A stretch of DNA of 64,000 bases, taken from a bacterium. Lineage in GTDB: Bacteria; Planctomycetota; UBA1135; UBA2386. Shown here piece by piece: positions 18,901 to 30,566 of the stretch (position 1 is its first letter; every line of letters begins with the position of its first letter). The translations under genes were made by a program, and so were the position numbers. The stretch covers positions 1-64,000 of the forward strand of contig JAUILN010000016.1 in NCBI GenBank assembly GCA_030432695.1, read 5' to 3'. Below the pieces are notes generated by a model. It saw only the letters and a program-made list of their open reading frames with translations, made no database searches and was not told where the DNA came from.

Positions 18901-20446
18901 CCTCGGCTTCGAGGATATCGATTCCCGGAATGGCAGTGGCGTCTTCGAAACAAGCCGTACGCTGGGCTCCAATCCCGCGACCCCGGCCTTCTTCGCGACT
19001 CCCGACCGTCCGGAGGCCATCGAACTCGTCGATCTCAATGGGGACAACGAACTCGACCTCCTGTGCATTGTCAGGGCGCCGGGGAGCGGGACCCAGGGTG
19101 CGAATGGCAACGCATTCGCATTTCTCTCCACCCGCACCGGTGTCGCCGGTGCCACGGCACCTCTGATCCAAACCAACTCGGCGGGATCCCCAGTAGGAAC
19201 GTCGCGAGCACCCGCGACCCTCGACCTGGATGGCGATGGCCGCCCCGATATCATCACCAGCAGTTCCCGGTCCAACGAGGCGACGATCTACTTCGGTAAC
19301 GCTGCCGACCGCTGGGAGGCCTCGACTGGAGGACTCCTCGGCTCCGTCAGCTCGGGCTTCGTCGTCTCTCAGGTCTTCGCCCCACTGATGCCCGGCCAAC
19401 GGGTCGTCGACATCTTGTCGTTCGAGGACGCGACCGTCCGCACACAACGATTGAGCAGTTCCAGCCAGCAAGATCCGCGAGCACTGACGGCCACCGCTGG
19501 CTTCTCCCAGCTCCTGGGAAGCCCGTCCGCCCCGATCGTCCGCGTCTTTCCCATCCTGCCATCCTTCACCGGTAGTCCCTCGACCGACCAGCGGGACGTC
19601 GTAGCCCAACGCGTAGATGGCTCCGTCGTGCTCCTCCGCCCCGAATTGGGCCCCGCGAACGAACCGCGTTTCGAGGTCGTGGCACGCGGCGCAGACCAGC
19701 TTCGCGGCTTCCCGTGGACGGCCATCGCAGGTGTCAGACGCGGGGAATCCACGGGACTCGCGCCGTGGCACGACTCGAACACCGACTGGCTGATCGGGCG
19801 ACGGGATGATCGGTCGCCCGATAGCCTTCTGATCCTCGATCCCGCAAACGATTACTCCGTCGCGCAGGAGCTGCGGATCACGGCCAGCGCAGGAACCGAC
19901 GAGCAAATCGAGGGCATCGCACCGGCATTCATCGACGGGGACCGATTGGAGGATGTCTACGTGCTCACGAGCGAGGTCCTCGGCGGCCTTGGGACGGGCA
20001 ATGTCCAGTGGCGCCTCTACATATGTCTACAGACGACCAACCCGTCCGGGCGATTCAAACGGGCCGACCACGCGATCTCGCAGCCCCTCCTGCAATTCCA
20101 TACGCCGGACGGCCCGGCGAACGATCGGAACGCCGCAATCGCTGCCAACCGGTATGCGAGCACATTTGGTACTGCGGTAATTATGCAGTCCCAACGCATT
20201 CGATTCGCGCGGCCGGTCGAAGTCCTCCTGCCAAACAATGAACTGGGGTTCCGTGGCCTCTCCGTCACCAGCCCGCCCCCGGGTTCCAGCCAGCAGAGCT
20301 ACCTGGGCCTCGAGAACACTCCCGAGTCCGTGAAAAGCTTCGTTCCCGCGGTGATCGATCTGGATCGGGACGGCGAATCCAGGGTGTTCTTCGGAAGCCC
20401 CGTGTTTGGCAACGTCCGGGAAGTTCGCCGCGGCAGACGCGACTGA
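15908..20446 (+). CDS. Giant FG-GAP/VCBS-repeat lipoprotein
   Basis: This is a 1,512-residue predicted lipoprotein. The N-terminal hydrophobic segment ends LITLYGCG, so C is probably lipidated, followed by a glycine-rich linker. The C-terminal half contains FG-GAP/VCBS calcium-binding loops: DLNGDNELDLLCI, DLDGDGRPDIITSS and DLDRDGESRVFFG. The N-terminal half is beta-rich and not recognised. The ATG at 15908 is preferred over a GTG at 15887 because AGGGG sits at 15896-15900. Base composition is unusual: one 60-base line counted by hand (17041-17100) is 55% GC against 70% for a line in the kinase gene (21361-21420). This suggests transfer or relaxed codon choice. It is probably a surface adhesin or integrin-like propeller. 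Confidence 0.65.
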   Translation: MHRQFAFRAAAALLLITLYGCGPTAIGFLIGGGGGGGSDSPPPGRTAFEVKADTEQNIPDRFGFLVAITQTAADTQPAARIIDFQLTATWTTDEGTQSFDLDPRRLTTELGGNRPDQTLDYDLNRQSWIARGVRANRSFIALVSWDWKSDFGTRLGSGQSLPDELRNVTLTATGSRLDKRDTIETSSTGSIKIGQTTGTVTVDSIEIDDSGTARGEGAITVSGTYSDHGADGGLARLQLVADFPWVHPDDGLPIATALDPGSLRRFTPSAQVPTSALEPVLYEWSVVFDPITNHMPPGHYGPLRIRAQVFERHQQDRRPSPGTTNPLEIGPATGVGEQEISLGTPPAVISIDLPDDLGERPRFVIPIRARLRNESLYPIPLRIGLDGVFRVQLQGTLEHAITSVQEAEPLILQPGQTETTHFLLWNVGDEFGVGLPNLGDNRGGLRVQVAVKPKILGIVPPDDIPPDNRWVAPDPLIVGPTTRGTDPFWSSDFDQIYTKTFLPELKENLTADDPSSNSVDGTVEDNVAVLRSGSIRIGGAFGAAEPNRTQDVLLTASANPGSVEESHIAALQQYSPVGLLLDQRTVQLQGLRNEDCGSPSTTPPVGVSFAGILPLDLNPDGPDAIILHQNAHQHTYVRWTSANPDDPRSGAAVALRTRLLESGTNAPLSALSTNGGEFIRSASATIGSPERRAVLSGRAARIGTNSRGVTSRYIETVQITILQPDYGNGFDQDDPCRWRWLKDEQEFLSSRVGTETDLGINHIAEYLVGELDGIESESSGELLLFATGSERGGGDRSMLRVVPFSLQGDRWVLAADGAGTTDLPSPPDLRNPGSEGLEQAMVRTIPNEADPNQDDLLLVRAVRNLVGGALSGDLTRLEVWRLRQTPGAAGDVAAGFGPGATWEPVDTLRPGAAPEVHHGMGDVARSAILPSWVNGQPGSNDEISWGLVDVEVRELGGDGKPSICLILGGVRRIDSQDASAICIYALTPTARGLRWREILGFEDIDSRNGSGVFETSRTLGSNPATPAFFATPDRPEAIELVDLNGDNELDLLCIVRAPGSGTQGANGNAFAFLSTRTGVAGATAPLIQTNSAGSPVGTSRAPATLDLDGDGRPDIITSSSRSNEATIYFGNAADRWEASTGGLLGSVSSGFVVSQVFAPLMPGQRVVDILSFEDATVRTQRLSSSSQQDPRALTATAGFSQLLGSPSAPIVRVFPILPSFTGSPSTDQRDVVAQRVDGSVVLLRPELGPANEPRFEVVARGADQLRGFPWTAIAGVRRGESTGLAPWHDSNTDWLIGRRDDRSPDSLLILDPANDYSVAQELRITASAGTDEQIEGIAPAFIDGDRLEDVYVLTSEVLGGLGTGNVQWRLYICLQTTNPSGRFKRADHAISQPLLQFHTPDGPANDRNAAIAANRYASTFGTAVIMQSQRIRFARPVEVLLPNNELGFRGLSVTSPPPGSSQQSYLGLENTPESVKSFVPAVIDLDRDGESRVFFGSPVFGNVREVRRGRRD

Positions 20447-20685
20447 TCGACTCATGCCGCGAGGCGCGCCCGATGGCGTGGGCTCGCGGCGGTTGCAGTC
20501 GAGCCGACGGGGTTGGCCGGAGGCAAGGCGGCCGCTCCCGCGCCCCTCGTGGCACGCGGGCCATGACCGAACCCGCTCTGCGCCAGACGATCACGATAGA
20601 AGTGCGGATTCCGTGGCGGCCCACGCCCCGCCCCCGCCATGGACCCTCCGTGGGTCCTGGCCGGCGCCTCCCACCCCCCGGAGCC

Positions 20686-21281
20686 ATGCCCGTGACCGAC
20701 CAAGCCCCCGAGAAGATCCTCCAGGCCACCGTCTCGGTGTGGATCGAGCAGCTCCGCAGCGGCGACGACCACTCGGCCGAGCACCTCTGGCAGCGCTACT
20801 TCAAGGAGCTGGTCCGCCTCGCCGAACGACGGCTGCCGCTGCAGGCCCGACGCAGCTTCGACCAGGAGGACGTGGCGCTCAGTGCCTTCCACAGCCTCTG
20901 CGAAGGCGTCCGCGGCGGCCGCTTTCCCGAGCTCAGCCATCGTGAGGACCTGTGGTCGCTGCTGGTGGTGATCACCGCCCGCAAGGCCCGCGCGAAGCTC
21001 CGCGCCGAGACCGCGGCGAAGCGCGGCGGCAGTGCGGGGCCGGTGGAAGTCGAGCTGTCGAACATCCTCGGCACCGAACCGACGCCGGAGTTCGCCGCGG
21101 AATTGGTCGACGAGTCCGAACGGCTCCTCGCCCTGCTCGACGACGAGGACCTGCGATCGATCGCGATCCGCAAGCTCGAGGGCTACCAGAACAAGGAGAT
21201 CGCCGAGGAGATGGGCTGCGCGCTGCGCACCATCGAGCGGCGACTGGCCCTGATCCGCCAGGCCTGGAGCGAGCTGGAGCC

Positions 21282-21285
<4 letters not shown>
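20686..21285 (+). CDS. Planctomycete-type ECF sigma factor
   Basis: This 199-residue RNA polymerase sigma factor is of the Sigma70_ECF type common in planctomycetes. Region 2 is seen as HLWQRYFKELVRLAERRL and SFDQEDVALSAFHSLCEG. Region 4 is a helix-turn-helix in EGYQNKEIAEEMGCALRTIE near the C-terminus. The ATG at 20686 is supported by GGAG at 20680-20683; longer in-frame starts add only low-complexity sequence. The stop overlaps the kinase start by four bases (ATGA), so the two are translationally coupled. In this family the kinase is thought to act with the sigma factor in signalling. Confidence 0.88.
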
Positions 21286-24086
<2,801 letters not shown>

Positions 24087-24208
24087 CGCCGACCCGTCCC
24101 GCGCGACGTGAGAGCGCAGCCCTGGGCGGATCGCGTAGACCCGAGAATCCGTGTTCGCTCGCTCCCGACGCCATCGAGTCCCTCCGTGAACCCGAACACG
24201 GAGAACCG

Positions 24209-26512
24209 ATGAACACTCACTTCACGATGCGGCGCGGCGCCGTTCTGGGGCTGTTGCCCCTCCTTCCGAGCCTGCTGACGGCTCAAGACGAACTCGCCCC
24301 GCACGCCCCGCGGGAGCTCTCGATGGGCGCCGACGCCTTCCAGATCCCGCTGCACGAGTGCGGCGATGGACTCTGGGCGTGCGGCCCCGACTACAAGGTC
24401 CGCTTCGACGGCACGCGCACCGAGTTCCACCCGGTGGTCGGCGCGGCCGTCCCGATCACTCCGACCTGGACCTGGCGTACGGTCCGCCTCGGCGGCGAGG
24501 TCGCACACGAAGTCGCGGGCGACGCACCCGCGCTCGGCGGCTTCCGCTTCGAGCGGACGTGGCAACACGACGGCAGCGCGGTGCCGGTGGTCGAAGCCTG
24601 GGACGTCGATGCCGAGGGCGTCGAGCAGACGTTCCTGCTGACGGTCCCACCGGCGCTCGGCGGCCCAGCGTTCGAGATCGTCGGTGCGGTGGACGCACCC
24701 CGCCTCGCCGCGACCGCGCGCGGTGCCCGGCACGAGGCCCTGACCTGGCACGACGCGGACGGCATCGACCGGGTCGGCTACGGCGCCGCGGTGGCGATCG
24801 ACGCGCGCGGCGCACGCCTCCGGCTCGACACGTCCTGGGACGGCGAACACGTCCGCATCGCGGTGCCGTCAGCGTGGCTGCACACCGCGAGCTATCCGGT
24901 GCTGATCGACCCGTTGACCAGCAACGTAGCGCTGTCGCCCGACGGCAACCGGGTCCATGAACCCCACATCGAGTACGGCGAGGGAGCCAATCGACGCGTC
25001 GTGACCTACGGTCGCCTGGTCTCCGGCAACGACTGGGATGCCTACGGGCGGATGTACGACAGCAGCTGGACCTACCGCGGCGTCGTGCTCGCCGAGAGCG
25101 ACGCGAACCTCAGCGTTCGCAGCGTCTCGACCGGCTACGTGCGGAGCACCGACCGGTTCGTGCTGGCGTTCGAGGAAGAGACCCCCGCCCTGCGCAGCAT
25201 CCGCGCTCGCGTGGTGCCCGGGACGGCCACCAACACGTCGGACGGCACCGAGGTCACGATCTCCCCGTCCATCGCCGGTCGTCAACACGGCCGCCCGGTC
25301 GTCGGTGGCGCCCGGGAAGGCGACAGCGCCCTGGTCGTCTACGAGGACGATCTCGGCGTCGGCCAGGACAGCGACACGACCCGCATCCGCGCCCGGATGC
25401 TCGACACGTTGTCCTACTCGCGCGGTCCCGTGCTCGATCTCAGCGCCGGGGGCGGCAACAGCTTCGATGCGCAGTCACCGAGCGTCTCCGACCTCGACTT
25501 CGCCGGCGACTGGGCCGTGGCCTGGCAGGAGCGCAACACCGGCCTGCCGACCGACGACTGGGACGTGATGGTCCACAAGGTCGAGGACGACGGCACGCTG
25601 CGCGGCCGACAGAGCTACTCGTTCCCCGCCACGCAGGGCCTCCACAAGCTGCAGCCAAAGATCGCGGGTGAACTCAACGACTACGTGATCACCTACCTGA
25701 CCGCGGTCAACGACGGCAACCCCGTCGCCCGCGCCGGCAGTCGGGTCCGCAGCCTGGAATTCTCCTGGGGCTCCGCGCAGGCCGCACCGAGTGCGCCGCG
25801 CGCCGAGCGGATCCTGGCGTCGGAGACCACCAACCGGCTGGGCTTCGGCGAGACCGGCGACGCGGTCGCATTCGACGACCTCACCGAGTCGCACTACGTG
25901 GTCGTCTGGATCCGCAGCGGCAACCTGTTCGCCAACGAACCGACCCTGCTGATGGCCAGCCGCGTCGGCGGCGACGGCGTGCTGGAGACCCATGAGCTGG
26001 AGAGCGTGGTGAGCCTGTCGCCACCGTTCGGCGCCGCGTCGACCAGCTTCGAGCGCGATGGCCAGAGCTTCCTGATCGCCTACGGCCAGACCACCGGCGG
26101 TTCGGGCAACAGCGTCCGGGGTCTGGTCCTCGAGCATCCCGCCGCGATCGCCACGCCCTACGGACCGTCGTGCAACGGCGCGCTCAGCGCCAACCACCGG
26201 CCCCTGGCCGGCTCGCGGCTGTTCCGCATGACCCTGGCCGGCGCGCAGGGCAACCAGGCGAGCTGGCTGCTCGCCGGGGTCGCTCCCGCCAACTTCGTGG
26301 TGCCCGGTCTGAGCAACTGCCCGGTGCTCCTCGACATCCAGATCACACCGATCCTGGTCGCGACCGACACCAGCACCCAGAGCGGCACCGCACGCTTCGA
26401 CCTGCCGATCCCCAACGCGGCCGCCGGCACCAACATCTACTGGCAGGCCCTGCAGACCAGCCTGCTCAACGTGTCGGGCCTCAGCAACGGGGTCTACACC
26501 GCGATCCGGTGA
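24209..26512 (+). CDS. Large secreted beta-rich protein with shared C-terminal domain
   Basis: This 767-residue exported protein is of unknown function. The signal peptide ends PSLLTAQ. The N-terminal 230 residues look like the conserved leading module of some planctomycete surface proteins (YKVRFDGTRTEFHPV, then PSAWLHTASYPVLIDP). The middle has repeated strands reading SDLDFAGDWAVAWQERN, which suggests a propeller. The last 120 residues start ATPYGPSCNG, contain a second cysteine in LSNCPVLLDI, and end LSNGVYTAIR, resembling the C-terminal domain of the ELWxxDGT proteins. GGAG at 24200-24203 supports the ATG. It faces the S41 protease gene across a hairpin. Confidence 0.6.
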   Translation: MNTHFTMRRGAVLGLLPLLPSLLTAQDELAPHAPRELSMGADAFQIPLHECGDGLWACGPDYKVRFDGTRTEFHPVVGAAVPITPTWTWRTVRLGGEVAHEVAGDAPALGGFRFERTWQHDGSAVPVVEAWDVDAEGVEQTFLLTVPPALGGPAFEIVGAVDAPRLAATARGARHEALTWHDADGIDRVGYGAAVAIDARGARLRLDTSWDGEHVRIAVPSAWLHTASYPVLIDPLTSNVALSPDGNRVHEPHIEYGEGANRRVVTYGRLVSGNDWDAYGRMYDSSWTYRGVVLAESDANLSVRSVSTGYVRSTDRFVLAFEEETPALRSIRARVVPGTATNTSDGTEVTISPSIAGRQHGRPVVGGAREGDSALVVYEDDLGVGQDSDTTRIRARMLDTLSYSRGPVLDLSAGGGNSFDAQSPSVSDLDFAGDWAVAWQERNTGLPTDDWDVMVHKVEDDGTLRGRQSYSFPATQGLHKLQPKIAGELNDYVITYLTAVNDGNPVARAGSRVRSLEFSWGSAQAAPSAPRAERILASETTNRLGFGETGDAVAFDDLTESHYVVVWIRSGNLFANEPTLLMASRVGGDGVLETHELESVVSLSPPFGAASTSFERDGQSFLIAYGQTTGGSGNSVRGLVLEHPAAIATPYGPSCNGALSANHRPLAGSRLFRMTLAGAQGNQASWLLAGVAPANFVVPGLSNCPVLLDIQITPILVATDTSTQSGTARFDLPIPNAAAGTNIYWQALQTSLLNVSGLSNGVYTAIR

Positions 26513-26520
26513 TCGCCAAA

Positions 26521-26555
26521 GGGTGAACGGTTCGACCCGGCCTGACCGTTCACCC
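26521..26555. terminator. Bidirectional hairpin between convergent genes
   Basis: GGGTGAACGGT (26521-26531) and its exact reverse complement (26545-26555) form an 11-bp perfect stem with a 13-base loop. It sits between the stop codons of two convergent genes (26512 and 26594), where a shared terminator is expected. No T-run follows on either strand. Confidence 0.6.
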
Positions 26556-26593
26556 GTTCGGGAGCCGCCCGACGCGCCCGCCCCGAACGAACT

Positions 26594-28582
26594 TCAGCCC
26601 TTGTCGGCGAGCAGCTTCGCGTAGTGGCTGGCGATCTTCATCACCTCGCCGCGGTAGGCCTGCTCGTAGTCGTCGGGCTCCTTCGACTCCTCGTCGTCCT
26701 GGGCCAGCGCCTCCTCGGCGTTCTTGCCGGCCTCGACGAAGGCCTTGAACGCCTCGCGCTCGAGTGGCACCTCGTCGCGACCCTGCACGAACTCGGCGCG
26801 CGCGACCCGCGTGCGGACCACGTCGAACTCCTCGCCGCCGGTGCGCCCCTTGGACTCCTCGCCGAGGCGCGCGAGCAGGCTGCGGTCGCGGAACTTCGAG
26901 TTGCGAGCCGCCTCGGCCGGCTCGATCGCCTTGAAAGGCAGCGCGTTCGGCAGCTCGGCCTCGCCCTTGGCGATCACCTCGCTCCACGACGGCAGCACGA
27001 TGTCGGACTCGACGCCGCGCAGCTGGGTGCTGTCACCCAATGGCCGGAAGAACTGCTGGATGGTGAGCTTCAGCATCCCGGTCGGCGTGGCACGGCCGCG
27101 GAGCCGGGCCCGGTCGACGTCGAGCACCGACTGCACGGTGCCCTTGCCGTGGGTGGTGGTGTCGCCGACCACCAGCGCGCGGCCGAGGTCCTGCAGGGCG
27201 CCGGCGACGATCTCCGAGGCGCTGGCGCTGAAGCGGCTGGTGAGCACCACCAGCGGACCGTCCCAGACCACGCCCGGGTCCTCATCGTCGAGCTTCTGCA
27301 CCCGCCCGCTCGACGAGCGGACCTGCACCACGTTGCCGGTCTCGATGAACAGCCCGGCCAGCGACACCGCCTCGTCGAGGTAGCCGCCGCCGTTGCTGCG
27401 CAGGTCGAGGACCACGCTGTCGACCTTCTGCGCCTTGAAGCTGTGCAGGATCCGCTCGACGTCCTTGGTGGCGGTGCGGCCCTCGCGCGAGCCGTAGAAG
27501 CTCGGCAGCTCCAGCCAGCCGACCTTCTTGCCGTCGATCTCCTTGACCTCGCCGGTCGCGGCCTCCTCCTCCAGTTCGGTGCGCTGCCGCTCCAGCACCA
27601 CGATCCGCGGCTCGCCACCCTCCTCCTTGGCGGCGATCTGCAGGCGCACCTTGGTGCCACCCGGACCACGAATCCGCGCGACCACGTCGTCGAGCAGCTC
27701 GCCGTCGATCGCCTCGATCTCGCCGTCCTCGCCCTGCGCGACTCCGAGGATCACGTCGCCGTTCTCGATCTCACCCGACTTGCCGGCGGCACCCTTGGGG
27801 AACACCTTGGTGATCACCACCCGGCCATCCTGGTCGCTGAGGATCGCGCCGATGCCCTCGTAGTTGAGGCGCATGTGGATCTGAAAGTTCTCGGCGTCCC
27901 GCGGCAACAGGTACTCGGTGTGGGGGTCGTAGCTCTCGGTGATCGCGCGGATCACCCGGCCGACGGTGTCGCGCGGCCGGCTGCGCTCGACCCGCTCAGC
28001 GACCCGCGAGTAGCGCTTCTTCAGCCGCTCGCGCGCTTCCTGCGCATCGACGCCGTCGTACTCGAGGCGCAGCACGTCGTACTTGATCCGCCGCCGCCAG
28101 CGGTCGTCGAGGTCATCGGCGTCCTTGGCGAAGCCCACCTCGTCGGCGTCGAACAGGAAGGTCTCGTCCTTGGTGAAGTCGAGGTCGGCATCGAGCCAGT
28201 GCAGGGCGCGGGCCACGCCGTCGCCGATCCGCTTGACCCACAGTCGGTGCAGGGCCAGCGCGAAGCGTTCGTCGCCCTCGCGGAGATGGTCGTCGAGGCG
28301 GTCCCGGTCGTCGGCGAAGCCGGCCACGTCGCCGACGGTGAAGTAGAGGCCGTACGGATCGAGCTGCTCGAAAAGCGCGTCGAACGCCCGCTCGGAGATG
28401 TCGTCGTCTAGCTCCCGCTCCGAGATGTGTCCGTATTCGACCAACTGCGCGACCGCGCGCATCGTCGCCGAGGCATCGAACGGCGGAGCCTCACCGACGG
28501 CAGGGGCCTGCGCCGCGAGCGGCAGCGACAGCGCGAGCGGCAGCGACAGCGCGAGAAGGAACGACAGGGACTGGATGCGCAT
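26594..28582 (-). CDS. prc: Tail-specific C-terminal processing protease (Prc/Tsp, S41)
   Basis: This 662-residue periplasmic S41 protease has a signal peptide (about residues 1-22). An N-terminal helical part (DPYGLYFTVGDVAGF, DPHTEYLLPRDAENF) is typical of Prc. A PDZ domain follows (about 236-320, GIGAILSDQDGRVVITKV), then the protease core with SRFSASASEIVAGAL. The catalytic Ser is probably S454, the middle Ser of SASASE, paired with the Lys of THGKGTVQ at about 480. A charged C-terminal DUF3340-like tail completes the usual Prc layout. Function: degradation or trimming of periplasmic proteins from the C-terminus. The ATG at 28582 begins the signal peptide; earlier in-frame starts add an arginine-rich leader. 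Confidence 0.9.
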   Translation of the reverse strand: MRIQSLSFLLALSLPLALSLPLAAQAPAVGEAPPFDASATMRAVAQLVEYGHISERELDDDISERAFDALFEQLDPYGLYFTVGDVAGFADDRDRLDDHLREGDERFALALHRLWVKRIGDGVARALHWLDADLDFTKDETFLFDADEVGFAKDADDLDDRWRRRIKYDVLRLEYDGVDAQEARERLKKRYSRVAERVERSRPRDTVGRVIRAITESYDPHTEYLLPRDAENFQIHMRLNYEGIGAILSDQDGRVVITKVFPKGAAGKSGEIENGDVILGVAQGEDGEIEAIDGELLDDVVARIRGPGGTKVRLQIAAKEEGGEPRIVVLERQRTELEEEAATGEVKEIDGKKVGWLELPSFYGSREGRTATKDVERILHSFKAQKVDSVVLDLRSNGGGYLDEAVSLAGLFIETGNVVQVRSSSGRVQKLDDEDPGVVWDGPLVVLTSRFSASASEIVAGALQDLGRALVVGDTTTHGKGTVQSVLDVDRARLRGRATPTGMLKLTIQQFFRPLGDSTQLRGVESDIVLPSWSEVIAKGEAELPNALPFKAIEPAEAARNSKFRDRSLLARLGEESKGRTGGEEFDVVRTRVARAEFVQGRDEVPLEREAFKAFVEAGKNAEEALAQDDEESKEPDDYEQAYRGEVMKIASHYAKLLADKG
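28515..28550. repeat. Two 18-bp tandem repeats in signal-peptide coding region
   Basis: GCGAGCGGCAGCGACAGC occurs twice head to tail (28515-28532 and 28533-28550). The repeat is in frame and duplicates a six-residue LALSLP unit inside the hydrophobic core of the protease signal peptide, so copy-number change would alter its length. Confidence 0.8.
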
Positions 28583-28932
28583 CAGTGGGTGGTTCTCCAC
28601 GGGGTCGGGTGGGGCGCGGCGACTACGAACGCAACGGTCGGATCTGCGAGAGCCTCCGAGAATCGGGGACCCGGCCCGGCAGGTCACGGCTCGTCCCGGA
28701 TTCGTCGCTTCCGGACCGGTGTTCCCCCCCGGACGTCGGACCCGGCCTCATTCAGCCGGCACCGCGTCCCTTTCGTCGACCGCAGCCCCAGGGGGACCTT
28801 GACACCTGCGGTACGGGAGCCCCCACGCGGCATCCGCGAAGGCCACACCGCCGGGCCGATGGACCCGGCCTCCAGCCCGACGCCCCCCCAGGCCGATCTG
28901 CCCGAACGGACCGACTGCCCGCCCACGAGCCG
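28583..28932. other. 350-bp intergenic region between divergent genes
   Basis: This gap separates the divergent Prc protease (minus) and small lipoprotein (plus). It should hold promoters for both. A perfect TTGACA lies at 28799-28804 on the plus strand, but no acceptable -10 follows at 16-18 bases. Open frames crossing it look like GC-rich shadows with no domain. Confidence 0.4.
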
Positions 28933-29565
28933 ATGCCGAGCCGACTTCCACAGATCCTGCTGTTCCTGGCCCTGCTGCCGGCCTGCGGCGGCGGCGCGGG
29001 CTCGGCCGACGCCATCCTGCGGCTCGCCAACGCGCCCATCGTGGCGGGCGACCGCTTCGGCCCGCTACAGCTCGGGGAGACCACCTTGCGCAGCGTCGTC
29101 GACGACTTCGGGGCCGGCCAGATCGCCGCGACCGCCACGGACACGACGCAGTTCGAGCTGACCTACGTGGCCGGCCAGCTGCGCCTGGTCTTCGACCTCG
29201 GCGCGGTCCTCGACGAGCCGCTGTCGCCCGCCGTGCTCCGCGGCGCCCTCCGCGACTTCCCGACCTTCGTGGCAAGCCGAGCGGAGATCGGTTCGGCGAA
29301 GCTGAGCGTGGTCGAACTCCGGACCCGGCGCAGCCCCGGGCCCGTGACGATCCAGGGCAGCTTCGCCGACGGCCCGGCCCTCGGAGGACCCGCCTCCCGC
29401 CTGTTCGCCCACCTCGGCCTGCCGATCGATGGAGCCGCGATGCCCGGCGACGACTTCGAGGGCGTGCGGCGCTTCCAGTTCGCCGGCCTCTCGGCGTCGG
29501 TCACCTTCGAGGGCGCGGGCCGATCCCGCATCGAGCGCATCACGCTGTTCCCGAGCGCCGAGTAG
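28933..29565 (+). CDS. Small putative lipoprotein of unknown function
   Basis: This 210-residue protein has a short lipoprotein signal ending LALLPACGG. The mature part looks globular and mixed alpha/beta (FGPLQLGETTLRSVVDDFG; SASVTFEGAGRSRIERITLF). I do not recognise the family. The DRFGPLQLGETT start is reminiscent of periplasmic proteins that bind small ligands, but this is weak. The cysteine synthase start follows 26 bases after its stop on the same strand, so they may share a transcript. Confidence 0.6.
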   Translation: MPSRLPQILLFLALLPACGGGAGSADAILRLANAPIVAGDRFGPLQLGETTLRSVVDDFGAGQIAATATDTTQFELTYVAGQLRLVFDLGAVLDEPLSPAVLRGALRDFPTFVASRAEIGSAKLSVVELRTRRSPGPVTIQGSFADGPALGGPASRLFAHLGLPIDGAAMPGDDFEGVRRFQFAGLSASVTFEGAGRSRIERITLFPSAE

Positions 29566-29591
29566 CGACGGCCTCGGGTTAGGCTGCGCGG

Positions 29592-30557
29592 ATGCGCGAA
29601 GGCGACCGACCACGAGACCTCCTGGAACTGATCGGCGACACCCCGCTGGTCGGCCTGCGCGTTCTCGCGGCGGGGCTTCCGAACCCGGTGCTGGTGAAGT
29701 GCGAGCACCTCAATCCGGGCGGCAGTGTCAAGGACCGCATCGCCAAGGCGATCCTCGAGGATGCCGAGGCGCGCGGCCTGCTCCGACCCGGAGCGACGGT
29801 CGTCGAGGCCACCGCCGGCAACACCGGGATCGGCCTGGCCCTGGTCTGCGCGCGCCGCGGCTACCGGCTGTGCTGCGTGATGCCCGCCAAGATGAGCGAG
29901 GACAAGCGCGCCGCACTGCGGGCGCTCGGAGCCGAGCTGGTGATCGCGCCGAACGAGCCGCCGAGCCATCCCGACAACTTCCAGAACGTCGCGCGCCGGA
30001 TGGCCGAGGAGCACGGCTGGTTCCTCACCGACCAGTTCGCCAACCAGGCCAACGTCGCGGTGCACGAGGCGACCACCGGTCCGGAGATCCTCGCGCAGTG
30101 CGGCGGCCGGGTCGGCGCGTTCGTCGCCGGCGCGGGCACCGGCGGGACGATCAGCGGCGTCGGCCGTTTCCTGAAGCGGCGGCTGCCCGGCGTGCAGATC
30201 GTGCTGGCCGACCCGGAGGGATCCGGGCTCGCGCACTGGGTCAGGACCGGTGAGGTGGGCCCGGGCGCCAGCTACCTGGTCGAGGGGATCGGCAGCAGCG
30301 CGGTGCCGAGCAACCTGCACCGCGAGGTGATCGACGCGGTCGAGGTGGTCTCCGACGACGACAGCTACGCGACGGCCCGGCGGCTGATCGCCGAGGAGGG
30401 ACTCCTGGTCGGCGGATCCGCGGGAACCAACGTGGCGGCCGCGCTCAGGGTCGCGGCGCGCGACGACGTGGACGGCCCGGTCGTCACCATAGGCTGCGAT
30501 TCCTGGGACCGCTACCTGTCGCAGGAGTGGCTGCGAGGCGCGTCGGCGTGCCGGTAG
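29592..30557 (+). CDS. cysK: Cysteine synthase family PLP enzyme
   Basis: This 321-residue fold-type II PLP enzyme resembles O-acetylserine sulfhydrylase (cysteine synthase), which makes cysteine from O-acetylserine and sulfide. Key features are LIGDTPLVGL at the start, NPGGSVKDR with PLP-binding K47, the substrate loop EATAGNTGIGLA, and the phosphate-binding GAGTGGTISGV. A cystathionine beta-synthase catalytic core is an alternative, since the two cannot be separated by motif alone; there is no CBS regulatory domain. Length is close to CysK/CysM. The gene is convergent with the DCC protein, with 9 bases between stops. Confidence 0.85.
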   Translation: MREGDRPRDLLELIGDTPLVGLRVLAAGLPNPVLVKCEHLNPGGSVKDRIAKAILEDAEARGLLRPGATVVEATAGNTGIGLALVCARRGYRLCCVMPAKMSEDKRAALRALGAELVIAPNEPPSHPDNFQNVARRMAEEHGWFLTDQFANQANVAVHEATTGPEILAQCGGRVGAFVAGAGTGGTISGVGRFLKRRLPGVQIVLADPEGSGLAHWVRTGEVGPGASYLVEGIGSSAVPSNLHREVIDAVEVVSDDDSYATARRLIAEEGLLVGGSAGTNVAAALRVAARDDVDGPVVTIGCDSWDRYLSQEWLRGASACR

Positions 30558-30566
30558 AAGTCGGAG

